64,000 bases of DNA from Nocardia puris (GTDB taxonomy: Bacteria; Actinomycetota; Actinomycetes; Mycobacteriales; Mycobacteriaceae). The stretch covers positions 1 through 64,000 of the forward strand of contig NZ_QNRE01000004.1 in the NCBI RefSeq assembly GCF_003315035.1, in the 5' to 3' direction. This document shows, piece after piece, positions 35,168 to 44,004 of the stretch. The notes beneath the pieces are model-generated. The model was not told the DNA's origin. It saw nothing but the letters and a program-made list of their open reading frames with translations, and ran no database searches. Made by a program: the position numbers and the translations under genes. The first letter of the stretch is position 1, and every line of letters starts with the position of its first letter.

Positions 35168-35967
35168 CCCTGAGCCTGCTGACGCTCAACATCCAGAACC
35201 CGTCGCCGCAGCGTGCTGAACGTCAAATCCACTGGCTTGCCGGACGCGACGACGACGTGATCGTGTTGACGGAAACCAAGGGCAGCACCGGGTGCCGACT
35301 CATCGCCGACACCTTCACCGCCGCAGGCTTCGACGTCCACTATCCAGTCCCCGACGCCGGAGACTACGGCGTGATGGTTATCAGCCGACTGCCGACGAAC
35401 GCCAGCGACTTCGGCGACAGGATCGGCTACCTTCCCGCCCGTGCCTTGGGAGTTGTCATCGAGACCTCGCACGGCCGGATCGAAATCATCGGAGCGTACG
35501 TTCCATCCCGCGATGCCAGCGCAGAGAAGACCGCCCGCAAGCGGAAGTGGCTGCATGCCTGCCTGACCGGCCTCACCACCCGCTCCGGCCCGACCGCATT
35601 CATCGGGGATCTGAACGTCCTCGAGCCTGACCACGATCCGCGGTACAGGTTCTTCGCCGACTTCGAATACGACTTCTACCGCCGCATCACCACCGACGGC
35701 GGCCTGGACGACGCCTTTCGCGCGCTTCACCCCGACCTCACCGAGTACTCCTGGGTCGGACGCACCGGAGACGGCTACCGCTACGACCACCTTCACATGA
35801 GCCGGGATCTCACCGCGACTTTGCTCGAGTGCAATTACCTGCACGCCCCCCGGCTGGATCGCCTCACCGACCACTCCGCACTGGCGGCGCGGCTGGCGGT
35901 CGAACCCGCGGCCAGATTGGTAACCTCCGACCCGGCCGCCGCAGGCGAACCCCACACCTTGTTCTGA
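35164..35967 (+). CDS. endonuclease/exonuclease/phosphatase family protein
   Basis: 267 residues with the EEP signature set: TLNIQNPS near the N-terminus, LTETKG (metal-binding Glu), FIGDLNV, RYDHLHMS and LTDHSAL (the final catalytic Asp-His). The family hydrolyses phosphodiester or phosphomonoester bonds in nucleic acids, lipids or nucleotides. Given the kinase and NUDIX neighbours, a nucleotide or RNA substrate is plausible. Confidence 0.8.
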   Translation: MTLSLLTLNIQNPSPQRAERQIHWLAGRDDDVIVLTETKGSTGCRLIADTFTAAGFDVHYPVPDAGDYGVMVISRLPTNASDFGDRIGYLPARALGVVIETSHGRIEIIGAYVPSRDASAEKTARKRKWLHACLTGLTTRSGPTAFIGDLNVLEPDHDPRYRFFADFEYDFYRRITTDGGLDDAFRALHPDLTEYSWVGRTGDGYRYDHLHMSRDLTATLLECNYLHAPRLDRLTDHSALAARLAVEPAARLVTSDPAAAGEPHTLF

Positions 35968-35985
35968 CCGTCCCCCGAAGGACCA

Positions 35986-36477
35986 ATGCCAGCGACCAAC
36001 ACCCCCTCGCCCCGACTCGGTGCGCGCGTCCTGCTCCTCGACGCCGACGACCGAGTACTGCTCATCCACGCCAAAGACCCCGACGACCCCGACCACCGCT
36101 GGTGGGAGCTGCCTGGAGGCGGGTGCGATCCCGGCGAGGCCGCCCGCGACGCCGCACGCCGCGAACTCGCAGAAGAAACGGGTATCGCCTTGGGCGACAT
36201 CGGCATTCACCTGTGGGACCGCGAAAGCCGGTTCACCTACCGAGGCCGTCGTCATCACCGCATCGACGCCGTCTTCCTCGCCCGCGCCACTGAAACCGCC
36301 CCCGCGCTCGCGCCGCGCCACAGCGCCAACGAGCAGTCCGGACTCCTCGGATGGCGCTGGTGGGCACACGACGAACTCGCGGCCACCCGCGACAAAGTTC
36401 TACCAGCCAACCTTGCCGAACTCCATGCCGACCTGATCGCCGGTCGCCTCGAATATCCGCTGACCCTGCACGACTGA
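35986..36477 (+). CDS. NUDIX hydrolase
   Basis: 163 residues with a perfect NUDIX box: GGGCDPGEAARDAARREL followed by AEETGI (GX5EX7REUXEEXGU). It cleaves nucleoside diphosphates linked to another group; specificity unknown. It begins 18 bases after the EEP gene. Confidence 0.85.
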   Translation: MPATNTPSPRLGARVLLLDADDRVLLIHAKDPDDPDHRWWELPGGGCDPGEAARDAARRELAEETGIALGDIGIHLWDRESRFTYRGRRHHRIDAVFLARATETAPALAPRHSANEQSGLLGWRWWAHDELAATRDKVLPANLAELHADLIAGRLEYPLTLHD

Positions 36478-36545
36478 GCACCAGGGCCGAGCCGGGGACG
36501 CTCGAGGACGGCGTTCGACCACCCAAGTAGAAAGTAGGGACATCA

Positions 36546-37196
36546 ATGTACGGTCAGAAGTTCCAGTTCGGGTCATCAGTGTGGCCGCAGGGCCGGGGTG
36601 TCGTGCAGGTCTACGCGCTCGTGGACCTGGATAAACACATCGAGCTGGCGGAGCTACTGCGAGCGGCACGTCAGGCCATGGACGGTGCCCCGGTGGTCGC
36701 CGTGCGAGACGAACACGTCCACGTCACTATCGACGTGGTCGCTGGCGTGACAGCGGATCGAATACCGAATTCGGAGCGTGCCGAGCTTGCGGTCGCGATT
36801 AGCGACGCCCTGGCCGATGTGCCGATTTTCCGCGGTACCGTCGGCCCGACCGTAGCGGGCGGCACGGGTGCGAAGATGTACATCAGCCCGGCCTCACCAT
36901 TGGTCCTCGTCCAAGACCAGGTGCGGAAGGCGATTCGGACGTTACGCGGTGATGCCGCATCCACCTGGACTCAGCCGCGCCCCCATCTCACGACGCACTT
37001 CTGCACGGCCCCCGACGGAGAAATTGTGGACAGCGACCCATGGAACCGTCGCCTGTACAAAGCGGCAGACTCTCTACTCGCCCCAATCGAAATCGCATAC
37101 GTGCAGCTTGTCGATGTGCGCGCCGACAACGCGACCAAAGCCTTCTCCTGGACGCCGGTATCCGACCCGATCCCGCTGGGAAGGGAGCGTGGATAG
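36546..37196 (+). CDS. 2H phosphoesterase (2'-5' RNA ligase family)
   Basis: 216 residues. Two HxT motifs, HVT at 59-61 and HLT at 147-149, in the expected symmetric arrangement define the 2H superfamily, which acts on 2',3'-cyclic or 2'-5' phosphodiesters in RNA or nucleotides. Phage members include anti-CBASS Acb1. It may extend the upstream radical SAM operon, 69 bases after the NUDIX gene. Confidence 0.75.
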   Translation: MYGQKFQFGSSVWPQGRGVVQVYALVDLDKHIELAELLRAARQAMDGAPVVAVRDEHVHVTIDVVAGVTADRIPNSERAELAVAISDALADVPIFRGTVGPTVAGGTGAKMYISPASPLVLVQDQVRKAIRTLRGDAASTWTQPRPHLTTHFCTAPDGEIVDSDPWNRRLYKAADSLLAPIEIAYVQLVDVRADNATKAFSWTPVSDPIPLGRERG

Positions 37197-37257
37197 CCTC
37201 TCGCAGCCCGCCACCCCGACATACACCGGCCTTCGGCTCAGCAGCCTCGCCCGGCGT

Positions 37258-37977
37258 TCACTGCCAAGGAGCAGCCGGGAGCCGTCCGCCGTTGCGTGCG
37301 CGATACCGCGACTGGTCGACAGGCACGTCGTGCTCGTTCCAGAGCAGGCGGCTGACGGCATCATCCGCCCAGGGGTCGTGATCACCCACTCTCACGAAAA
37401 CCACCTTGGTAGAACGGTCTTCGCAATTCGATGGTAAGGCCAGGGGGCCGCTCGTGGTCTCCACGTCGTCGAAGCCATGGGCGACGGTGATGTGAGGTGA
37501 CCAGTCCGACGCCGGGCCACCCCGCACTGGAGCATCCGGTCCAAAGCGATCATGGAGCGTGGCGACGGCCACGTCAGCCAGCTGATCCAGCTCCGGCGTA
37601 CGACGCACGGTCAGCCGGATGTCATGGTCGGACACAACCAGCCCGGTGAGGGTCAACGTAACTGGAGGAAAGTCCTCCAACCTGGTCCACAAACTCGAAG
37701 CGATGCGCCGGCATGCCGACCCACCCATCGTGACGGCCAGCTCCGAGGAAGGCACGTCCAGCCAAGCCAGCGTCAGATGGTGGTCCGTCGTAATCAACGG
37801 TCGCACGAACGCACGCCACGTGGGGTGCCAGTCGTCGAGCGAACAGGGAATCTGGTCACCAGGGAGTACGCCCTTGCCCAGAACACGGTCTGTCACCACC
37901 GGCCCGAACGGCGACGTGATCCAGACATGAGGGCGCGGGCCGGGCGGCGTAGGTTCTGCGTGGGCAATGTTTCGCAT
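37258..37977 (-). CDS. second 2H phosphoesterase
   Basis: 239 residues. HLT at 67-69 and HIT at 162-164 are the paired motifs. It is on the opposite strand and convergent with the 36546 gene. Overall sequence similarity between the two looks low, so they are unlikely to be a recent duplication. Confidence 0.75.
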   Translation of the reverse strand: MRNIAHAEPTPPGPRPHVWITSPFGPVVTDRVLGKGVLPGDQIPCSLDDWHPTWRAFVRPLITTDHHLTLAWLDVPSSELAVTMGGSACRRIASSLWTRLEDFPPVTLTLTGLVVSDHDIRLTVRRTPELDQLADVAVATLHDRFGPDAPVRGGPASDWSPHITVAHGFDDVETTSGPLALPSNCEDRSTKVVFVRVGDHDPWADDAVSRLLWNEHDVPVDQSRYRARNGGRLPAAPWQ

Positions 37978-38094
37978 GGCCCGAAACTACCTGGTATATC
38001 CGCGAAATACGTTGCAGCCGTGGGCGAGGACCCTAGTTCCACTGCGCTGGGCGAGTGGATGCCGCGGGCAAGTGGCCAACCGGTTAGGCACTCG

Positions 38095-38415
38095 TCAAGC
38101 TCGGTTTCGCGGCTCGAGCGCGGCGGCCGAACACCACTGGCGGATCGGCACACGACCTTGTCGCGATCCGGTGACGATGACCGCTTCAACCAGGCCGATC
38201 CACGCGCCGGTTGTGGTGCGCGCCCACGCAAGAAGCATGCCCGGAACCCGGTCCGACACTTGCAGTCCTCCCTGGGTGACCGCCAGGGGGAGCGAGTCCC
38301 TGAATCGCCCCCCGGGCGTGGGTATTGCGACCGCCAGGTCCACCACAACCGGAACTGGCGGGTCAAGCTCGTGCCGTAACCGCCTCTCGAAAGAACTGGG
38401 CCACTCTTCGAACAT
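38095..38415 (-). CDS. hypothetical small protein
   Basis: 106 residues from ATG 38415. Beta-rich with a C-terminal RQWCSAAALEP segment that I recall from uncharacterised actinobacterial proteins. Lies just upstream of the second 2H gene on the same strand. Confidence 0.5.
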   Translation of the reverse strand: MFEEWPSSFERRLRHELDPPVPVVVDLAVAIPTPGGRFRDSLPLAVTQGGLQVSDRVPGMLLAWARTTTGAWIGLVEAVIVTGSRQGRVPIRQWCSAAALEPRNRA

Positions 38416-38425
38416 ACATTCGAGT

Positions 38426-39457
38426 CTATCCTGTGGGCCTGGGGACGGGCCTCCTGGCGGCGTTGATCGCGGCTGCGCGAGCGAGAAGTGCCGAGTTGTC
38501 CTTGGCGTAAACGACCCCGAGCGCGACTTCGACCATCTCCGCAGCTTCCAGAGCGTCGTCCACCGTGAACGACGCCGTTTCGTGTGCACCGGTGTTTCCA
38601 ACCCACTTCACGGCCAGCAATAGCTCTCCAGCCACGGGCTGTGCTTGCCTGAACGTTTCCAGCCGGTCATGGAGTCGGGCTCGGCCTCCGGTGTGCCGAA
38701 CGAGAACTCCTTGCTCGTCCATCAAACACTCGACCGCGGACCGCAGCGCTGCCGCGAACGCGAGTGGGTCCAGCCATATGAGGGCCGAGGCGCGGACTAT
38801 GGCCTTCCGTACGGACTCGGGGAGACCTTCGGGCAGGTCCATGACCGGGATCGGTGGATAGATTGTCCGCACCCGCAGCATCGGCCACACGTCGATGAAC
38901 GTGTCGGTAACAGGCTCAAAGTCAGTGGTGTAGTCGCCGGTGAGAATGACCCAGGATTGGCACGACGCACGACCGCACACCAGCTGTAGGGAGAAGCGCC
39001 CGCGGAGATCTGTCGGGTCTTCATCATGACTTTTCACGCCCGTCTCGTGCTCGTGGGCGAAGTTTCCGACTCCGAGTCCACCTACTCCGCAGACCGGACA
39101 CACCAGGTGCGGCCAGTCGCCTATCCGAATAGGGTGTGCCAGTTTGCGAATGTTCTGCTGCATGCCGTAGAGCATGAACCACCGTGCTCCGTCGAGCGAG
39201 CAGATTGACTTCCCTGTGCCGCGGAGGTCAGCTACGCGGGAACGACTGGGGAAGTGCGACAAGGCGTTCGCTTCGATCGTTGGCCCGTGCACATCGACCG
39301 CCAGTGCAGACCGCTCAAGCTGAGCGGCGAACTCGTCGCAGAGTTTCGGCGACGACCCATCCTGGTAGATGCTGGAGCGATCCCAGATATGTTGATCGAC
39401 CGGCGCATCGCGGCAATAGATGTCGTCCAGGGTTGCGAAGGGCGGAAGGCACTGCAT
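38426..39457 (-). CDS. DUF4145-type (HEPN-like) protein with zinc ribbon
   Basis: 343 residues from ATG 39457. The middle holds a CPVC...C...C zinc-ribbon-like set. The C-terminal 110 residues (ALRSAVECLMDEQG, then VKWVGNTGAHE) match the DUF4145 pattern, related to HEPN domains. No ribosome site is visible, so the start is uncertain. Its ATG overlaps the divergent ATG of the next gene within one CATG. Confidence 0.65.
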   Translation of the reverse strand: MQCLPPFATLDDIYCRDAPVDQHIWDRSSIYQDGSSPKLCDEFAAQLERSALAVDVHGPTIEANALSHFPSRSRVADLRGTGKSICSLDGARWFMLYGMQQNIRKLAHPIRIGDWPHLVCPVCGVGGLGVGNFAHEHETGVKSHDEDPTDLRGRFSLQLVCGRASCQSWVILTGDYTTDFEPVTDTFIDVWPMLRVRTIYPPIPVMDLPEGLPESVRKAIVRASALIWLDPLAFAAALRSAVECLMDEQGVLVRHTGGRARLHDRLETFRQAQPVAGELLLAVKWVGNTGAHETASFTVDDALEAAEMVEVALGVVYAKDNSALLARAAAINAARRPVPRPTG

Positions 39458-40361
39458 GGCAGAGATCGAATGGCAGGAGAACATCCCCGGAGGTGTGCGG
39501 TGCGTGCGCGACGCACTCGGGATGAGCTTCGCGTCCGCGCTGAACGGCATGCCGGTGACCGTACATATGCCTGGTCCGCCGATCTCGGACATCGCCCTGC
39601 CACTGATTCAGCCGGCTGCGCTCCTCGGCAAGTTCGACCTGGACACGATGGCGTGGGGGTTCCGCACAGATTCTCCGACCATGGTGGTCGTCAACCGCAT
39701 CGGCTTCACAGCGACTGTCCCTGATCCGCAAGTTGTCGGCGACACGATGAACGAGTGGGCACTGCACTTCCTGTCGTGGCTCGACGTCCTCACCGGCCAG
39801 CACCTCACCCCCGTCGGTTTCCGGCCGCCGCAGCAGGCCAGCAATCGAACCTGCTTGATGGAGCGGGAAGGGGAAACCCTGGTACCGGCTCCGGTCTATC
39901 GGCCGTTTCCGCACACGTATCCGCTCGCCCAGCTCGACGCCACCACGGACGTTCTCGAACACTGCTGCGCACTGGCAGGCGAGAACGAACCCGTCCCACT
40001 GGCATGGACGCTGCTGCGTGATGCTCGCGCCCTGCATCGAGTCGTTCAAACACGTAGAGCTGTGATCGAGTGCGGCAGCGCCGCGGAGATGGCGATCAAG
40101 GCCCTACTTGACAGGCGGGGCGTTCGAATTCCCAGGGACAAACGGACGCTCGGCAACGTCGCGACTCTGCTTCGGGACAGCGGATATCCGCTAGCCCACG
40201 ACTTCACACCCGCCTTCTTGAAGGTCCGGAACCGAGAGGTCCATCTGAATCCCGGGTGGGGACGCGTCACCGAAGCGGAGTCGCAGCGCATGCTCGAGAT
40301 CGCTGTCGATCTTGTCGAGGACGCCTTCCCGCTGCCTCGCGGCATGAAGCGTCCGTGGTGA
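39456..40361 (+). CDS. hypothetical protein with HEPN-like C-terminus
   Basis: 301 residues from ATG 39456, which has GGAAGG upstream. The C-terminal helical domain includes RNREVH, fitting the Rx4H motif of HEPN ribonucleases. The N-terminal 180 residues are unrecognised. Divergent from and interlocked with the DUF4145 gene. The RNase assignment is inference. Confidence 0.55.
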   Translation: MAEIEWQENIPGGVRCVRDALGMSFASALNGMPVTVHMPGPPISDIALPLIQPAALLGKFDLDTMAWGFRTDSPTMVVVNRIGFTATVPDPQVVGDTMNEWALHFLSWLDVLTGQHLTPVGFRPPQQASNRTCLMEREGETLVPAPVYRPFPHTYPLAQLDATTDVLEHCCALAGENEPVPLAWTLLRDARALHRVVQTRRAVIECGSAAEMAIKALLDRRGVRIPRDKRTLGNVATLLRDSGYPLAHDFTPAFLKVRNREVHLNPGWGRVTEAESQRMLEIAVDLVEDAFPLPRGMKRPW

Positions 40362-40474
40362 CTCGCAGACAGCAGCAGCGCGAACGGCCATCGTGGCGCG
40401 AGCATCGCGGGTGTCAGCTCGCGTTCGGCATCTGAACCACAGGGCACCGTCACGCCGATCCGCCCGGCCTGGAA

Positions 40475-40711
40475 TCAGATGACGGGGTCCGGCTCAGCGG
40501 CCGGGCAGACATGGGCGGCGAGCAGGTCGGACTCGTCGGTTTGAGAGAGCGGCTGCGCGAGGCCCGTGACGAGCAGTTCGTCGCAGTGCCCGCAGGAGTA
40601 GGAAATGCCGTCCTCGATCTCGTCGGCGGGCTCAACGCGCGCGGACGCGGAAGCGGTGACCTCGAGGTGGAGCAGTTCGTACCCGAAGATCCGCATGGAG
40701 ATGACCGTCAT
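40475..40711 (-). CDS. small zinc-type protein
   Basis: 78 residues from ATG 40711 with a CGHC pair and a later HVC, a possible zinc site. Overlaps the upstream membrane gene by ATGA. Function unknown. Confidence 0.5.
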   Translation of the reverse strand: MTVISMRIFGYELLHLEVTASASARVEPADEIEDGISYSCGHCDELLVTGLAQPLSQTDESDLLAAHVCPAAEPDPVI

Positions 40712-40917
40712 TCGGTCACCTCGTACCAGATCCAGAGTCCGAGCGCGGCGACGGCGATAACGGGCCAGGCCAGGAGCAGGACGAGTGCGCCGCCGAGATT
40801 GGTCGGCGAATCGGGCGGGGAGTCCTGGGCGTCTCTCCAGGAGATTGCCAGGTACGCCGCGGCGAGGGCGACCCCGACGCCCAGGTAGAGCAGGGCAATC
40901 ACGGGGCCGCCATCCAC
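40708..40917 (-). CDS. small two-helix membrane protein
   Basis: 69 residues from GTG 40917 with two hydrophobic helices (about 5-25 and 42-64). No family recognised. Confidence 0.5.
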   Translation of the reverse strand: MDGGPVIALLYLGVGVALAAAYLAISWRDAQDSPPDSPTNLGGALVLLLAWPVIAVAALGLWIWYEVTE

Positions 40918-41003
40918 GACCCGACCAGGTAGGTTCCCACACTTGCCTCCAAATCTGTTTCATCACAACGAATTTCGATGCCTAGCCCGATTGCCGGTGT
41001 CGG

Positions 41004-41288
41004 CTACTGCGCGGGGCCGGAGTTGGCGATGGCGTTCAGGCGGGCGATCGCGCGGGCGTAGTAGCTGGTGTGGGGCATCTCCGGGACCGGAACGCCGGCC
41101 CACACCATTCCGCCGGGGCCGGTCGCCAGTCCGTAGCGTGCGCACTCGCGCATCACCGTGCACCCGCGGCATGCGTCAACAACCGCGTTACCGTCGCCCC
41201 CGCGGTTGTCGGCCTCCCACGCCCGGAGGTTATCCCCTGTCGAGCCACGGCACTTCGCTGCCACCATCCAGTCGCGGTCAACACCCAT
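41004..41288 (-). CDS. WhiB-family iron-sulfur regulator
   Basis: 94 residues. Four cysteines in WhiB order (C13, C40xxC43, C49) bind a [4Fe-4S] cluster, followed by the GGMVWAG turn. WhiB proteins usually bind the primary sigma factor and adjust promoter choice. Phage members such as TM4 WhiB can repress host whiB genes. It lies next to the replication genes. Confidence 0.85.
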   Translation of the reverse strand: MGVDRDWMVAAKCRGSTGDNLRAWEADNRGGDGNAVVDACRGCTVMRECARYGLATGPGGMVWAGVPVPEMPHTSYYARAIARLNAIANSGPAQ

Positions 41289-41354
41289 CCGTGCCTCTCG
41301 TCACCCTGTCCCGCCCTACGTGGCGGAGCTGCACCGAGGGGGCAGTTGCCGAGT

Positions 41355-41798
41355 TCACTTACCGGTGAGGGTGATCCGGCCCGCGGCCCACGCGGTGCGC
41401 ACGCGCTCGATGGCCGCGTCGATCGCCGGGTCCTGGGTTCGCGGGTTGGTCAGAATCGCAGTCAGATCCTCGGTCAGCGTCGGTGGCGCGGAAAGCTGGA
41501 GCTTGATCGCCATGGCGAGCGCGCCGACGGCGATCAGGTCGTCGACCTGGTCGGTGGCGATTCGAATTCCGCGACCTTCCGAGCCCTTCGGGTACCAGGT
41601 GCCGCCCAGCGGGGATCGTTCCGCGTCGGGCAGCTCGATCACCGCCGCCCGCCGCGCGTTGACGAATGCGTCGTAGTCCCAGTCGTGGGAATCGGTCCGG
41701 ACGAAGTAGCGCTCGCCTCGGTCGTCGGCCTCAGATACCACGAAAGTAGCGCCGCCCTCTCGCTGGTCGGCAATGGTCGCCTCGAGCAAAGTTGCCAC
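41355..41798 (-). CDS. hypothetical phage protein
   Basis: 147 residues from GTG. No recognised domain. Located between WhiB and SSB in the early operon. Confidence 0.6.
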   Translation of the reverse strand: MATLLEATIADQREGGATFVVSEADDRGERYFVRTDSHDWDYDAFVNARRAAVIELPDAERSPLGGTWYPKGSEGRGIRIATDQVDDLIAVGALAMAIKLQLSAPPTLTEDLTAILTNPRTQDPAIDAAIERVRTAWAAGRITLTGK

Positions 41799-41838
41799 AG
41801 TCAGTCTCTATTCAGTTGTGAAATAATGGATTTCGATC

Positions 41839-42249
41839 TCAGAAGGGCCGAGCGGCTTCGGCTTCGGCCTGGATTCCCCCACCTCGCGACGCCTTCGTCA
41901 CGCGCGCGCTGGCGTAGCGCAGCGAGGGACCCACCTCGTCGACCTCGACTTCGACGACCGTGCGCTTCTCACCCTCACGGGTTTCGTAGGAGCGCTGCTT
42001 GAGTCGTCCCTGCACGATGACGCGAGACCCGCGGGTCAGGCTCTCGGCGACGTTCTCCGCGGCTTCCCGCCAGATGTTGCAGCGCAGGAAAAGCGCTTCG
42101 CCGTCTTTCCATTCATTAGTATTACGGTCGAACACACGGGGTGTGGAAGCGACGGTGAAGTTCGCCACCGCCTGCCCATTGGGGAGAAATCGAATCTCGG
42201 GATCGGCGGTCAGATTCCCTATGATGGTGATGACCGTATCGCCAGCCAC
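41839..42249 (-). CDS. ssb: single-stranded DNA-binding protein
   Basis: 136 residues from GTG 42249, with GAGG about 12 bases upstream. The OB-fold sequence ([48 protein letters not shown]) is typical of bacterial SSB. The usual acidic DDDIPF tail is replaced by a short AEAARPF end. It coats ssDNA during phage replication and RecT-type recombination. Confidence 0.9.
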   Translation of the reverse strand: MAGDTVITIIGNLTADPEIRFLPNGQAVANFTVASTPRVFDRNTNEWKDGEALFLRCNIWREAAENVAESLTRGSRVIVQGRLKQRSYETREGEKRTVVEVEVDEVGPSLRYASARVTKASRGGGIQAEAEAARPF

Positions 42250-42467
42250 GTGCAGATATGTCCTCGTCGACGATGTAGGGCCACTTGCCGCCCCGCCGAA
42301 GCTTGAACGCCACGGCGGGGCGGCACACCCCAATTCGGATAGATTCAGCCACCACGTTTCAGATCACGCGGGCCACGTCGCAGCGGACGTTCCTCAGCAA
42401 GAGTAGCGCTTGAACAACAACAGCAGCAACATAATTCGGCGCTGCCTCGCGGGAGGTTCGTCCGACG

Positions 42468-43994
42468 TCAGCCAATCCGTGCCAAATGTCCACGCCATGG
42501 CAGGGTAACGATCGTCGGCGACGGACCGGTCCTATTCTTTCCGAGAATGATCTCGACATCTCCGGTGGGAAGACCTTCAAACCGAGGGTGGTGCAGGAGC
42601 GCAACGACATCGGCATTCTGCTCCAGATCGCCCGATTCTTTCAGGTCAGACGGCGCAGGACGTTTTCCGTCTTGTTCCGGGCCACGGTTGAGCTGGGACG
42701 CGATAATTACCGGAATATCAAGCTCTTTCGCCATCACCGTGCATGACCATGACGCGTGCGCGACCACCTCCCGGCGTGTCACGCCGGACCGCGACGGTTT
42801 CACAAGTCCGATATGGTCGATCGCCAACAGGTCCAACCCAACCGAGTCCTTCATCCGCTCCGCCACCGCACGAATCTGCTCGATCGTCATACTCGCGTGG
42901 TCGAGCAGCCACAGTTCGGTGTCGGCGACGCGCCCGGACCGCAAGTAGATCTCGACGCGCCGGCGGTGAGTTTCGTTCAACGTACGACTGGTGATCTGGC
43001 CGTAGTCAGCCCCGGCTCCGGCGGCGACCAGTCGGGATGCCATCTCCAGTTCAGGCATCTCCAGCGAGCAGATCAGAGTCGGAGCACGATGCTGCTCGGC
43101 GACGTGCTGCGCCACGTTCAACACGGAGATGGTCTTGCCGGACCCGGGCCGCCCGGCGAACACGTACGTCCTGCGCGGGTGCAGCCCGCCCGAGATCACT
43201 TCGTTCAGGGACTCCCAGGGGGTCGGGACCACACGGTGCTGGGTCGGCGGCGCGGTCTGCCACCCCCACCAGTCCGCGACGGCGTCCGCGTAACTGCGCA
43301 CACCGTCCGGCGGAGGCACCCGCAACTCCACGAAATCGTCGAGCGAGTGGCCGGAGGCGATATGGTCGGCCGCATCCGCACCGGCAGCGGGCTCGACGAT
43401 CGACACGTCGGCGTGGCTGGCCAACAGGTCGGCCACACGAAGCGCATGCGCGAGACCGACATCGTCCATATCGCGCACCACGACCACGGAGCGGCCGTAT
43501 AAGGGTGTCCAATCGAACCTTGTCGGGGGCGTGCTCGACCCCTGTGGCGGCGACACCGCGTACCCGCCGACGGCGACGATCGCGGCCACGTCCTTCTCCC
43601 CCTCGACAACGTGCACCGGAAGTTCCGGATCGGCGGGCAGATGCTCGACGGCGAAGAGACTGACGCCAGCCTTGTTGCCGGACTGGGCGAATCGCTTCCG
43701 TCCCTCTTCGTAATAGCGGGTGACGCGACGACCGTCGCTGTACTGATACTCGGTGCGCTCGGCGTCGAACAGATCGGCCATCGTGAGGCCGATCTGCGCG
43801 AGGACGTCGTCGCGGTCGCCGTTGTGCACCCACACGAGAACGCCATCCGCGGTCCGCCGGAACGTGGTGCCGCGGTCAGCCGGGCTGTGGCCCGGAGTCG
43901 ACGCTGCGCCGTGGTCGCCGCGATCGACGACCGTGCATCCGTGCTCGCGCAGTCGGGTGAGCAGTAGATCGTATGCTGTTGTGCCGTTAGCCAT
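42468..43994 (-). CDS. primase-helicase (Toprim plus DnaB-like)
   Basis: 508 residues from ATG 43994. A Toprim-like core (EGEKD at 131-135, RDMDD at 174-178) precedes a DnaB/RecA-type helicase with Walker A GRPGSGKT at 281-288, LEMPELEMASRL and a C-terminal LGKNRTG segment. The plan resembles T7 gp4 and other phage helicase-primases. No N-terminal zinc finger is visible, so priming ability is uncertain; it may be a helicase with a degenerate Toprim domain. Confidence 0.85.
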   Translation of the reverse strand: MANGTTAYDLLLTRLREHGCTVVDRGDHGAASTPGHSPADRGTTFRRTADGVLVWVHNGDRDDVLAQIGLTMADLFDAERTEYQYSDGRRVTRYYEEGRKRFAQSGNKAGVSLFAVEHLPADPELPVHVVEGEKDVAAIVAVGGYAVSPPQGSSTPPTRFDWTPLYGRSVVVVRDMDDVGLAHALRVADLLASHADVSIVEPAAGADAADHIASGHSLDDFVELRVPPPDGVRSYADAVADWWGWQTAPPTQHRVVPTPWESLNEVISGGLHPRRTYVFAGRPGSGKTISVLNVAQHVAEQHRAPTLICSLEMPELEMASRLVAAGAGADYGQITSRTLNETHRRRVEIYLRSGRVADTELWLLDHASMTIEQIRAVAERMKDSVGLDLLAIDHIGLVKPSRSGVTRREVVAHASWSCTVMAKELDIPVIIASQLNRGPEQDGKRPAPSDLKESGDLEQNADVVALLHHPRFEGLPTGDVEIILGKNRTGPSPTIVTLPWRGHLARIG

Positions 43995-44004
43995 TTCGCT
44001 GCCT

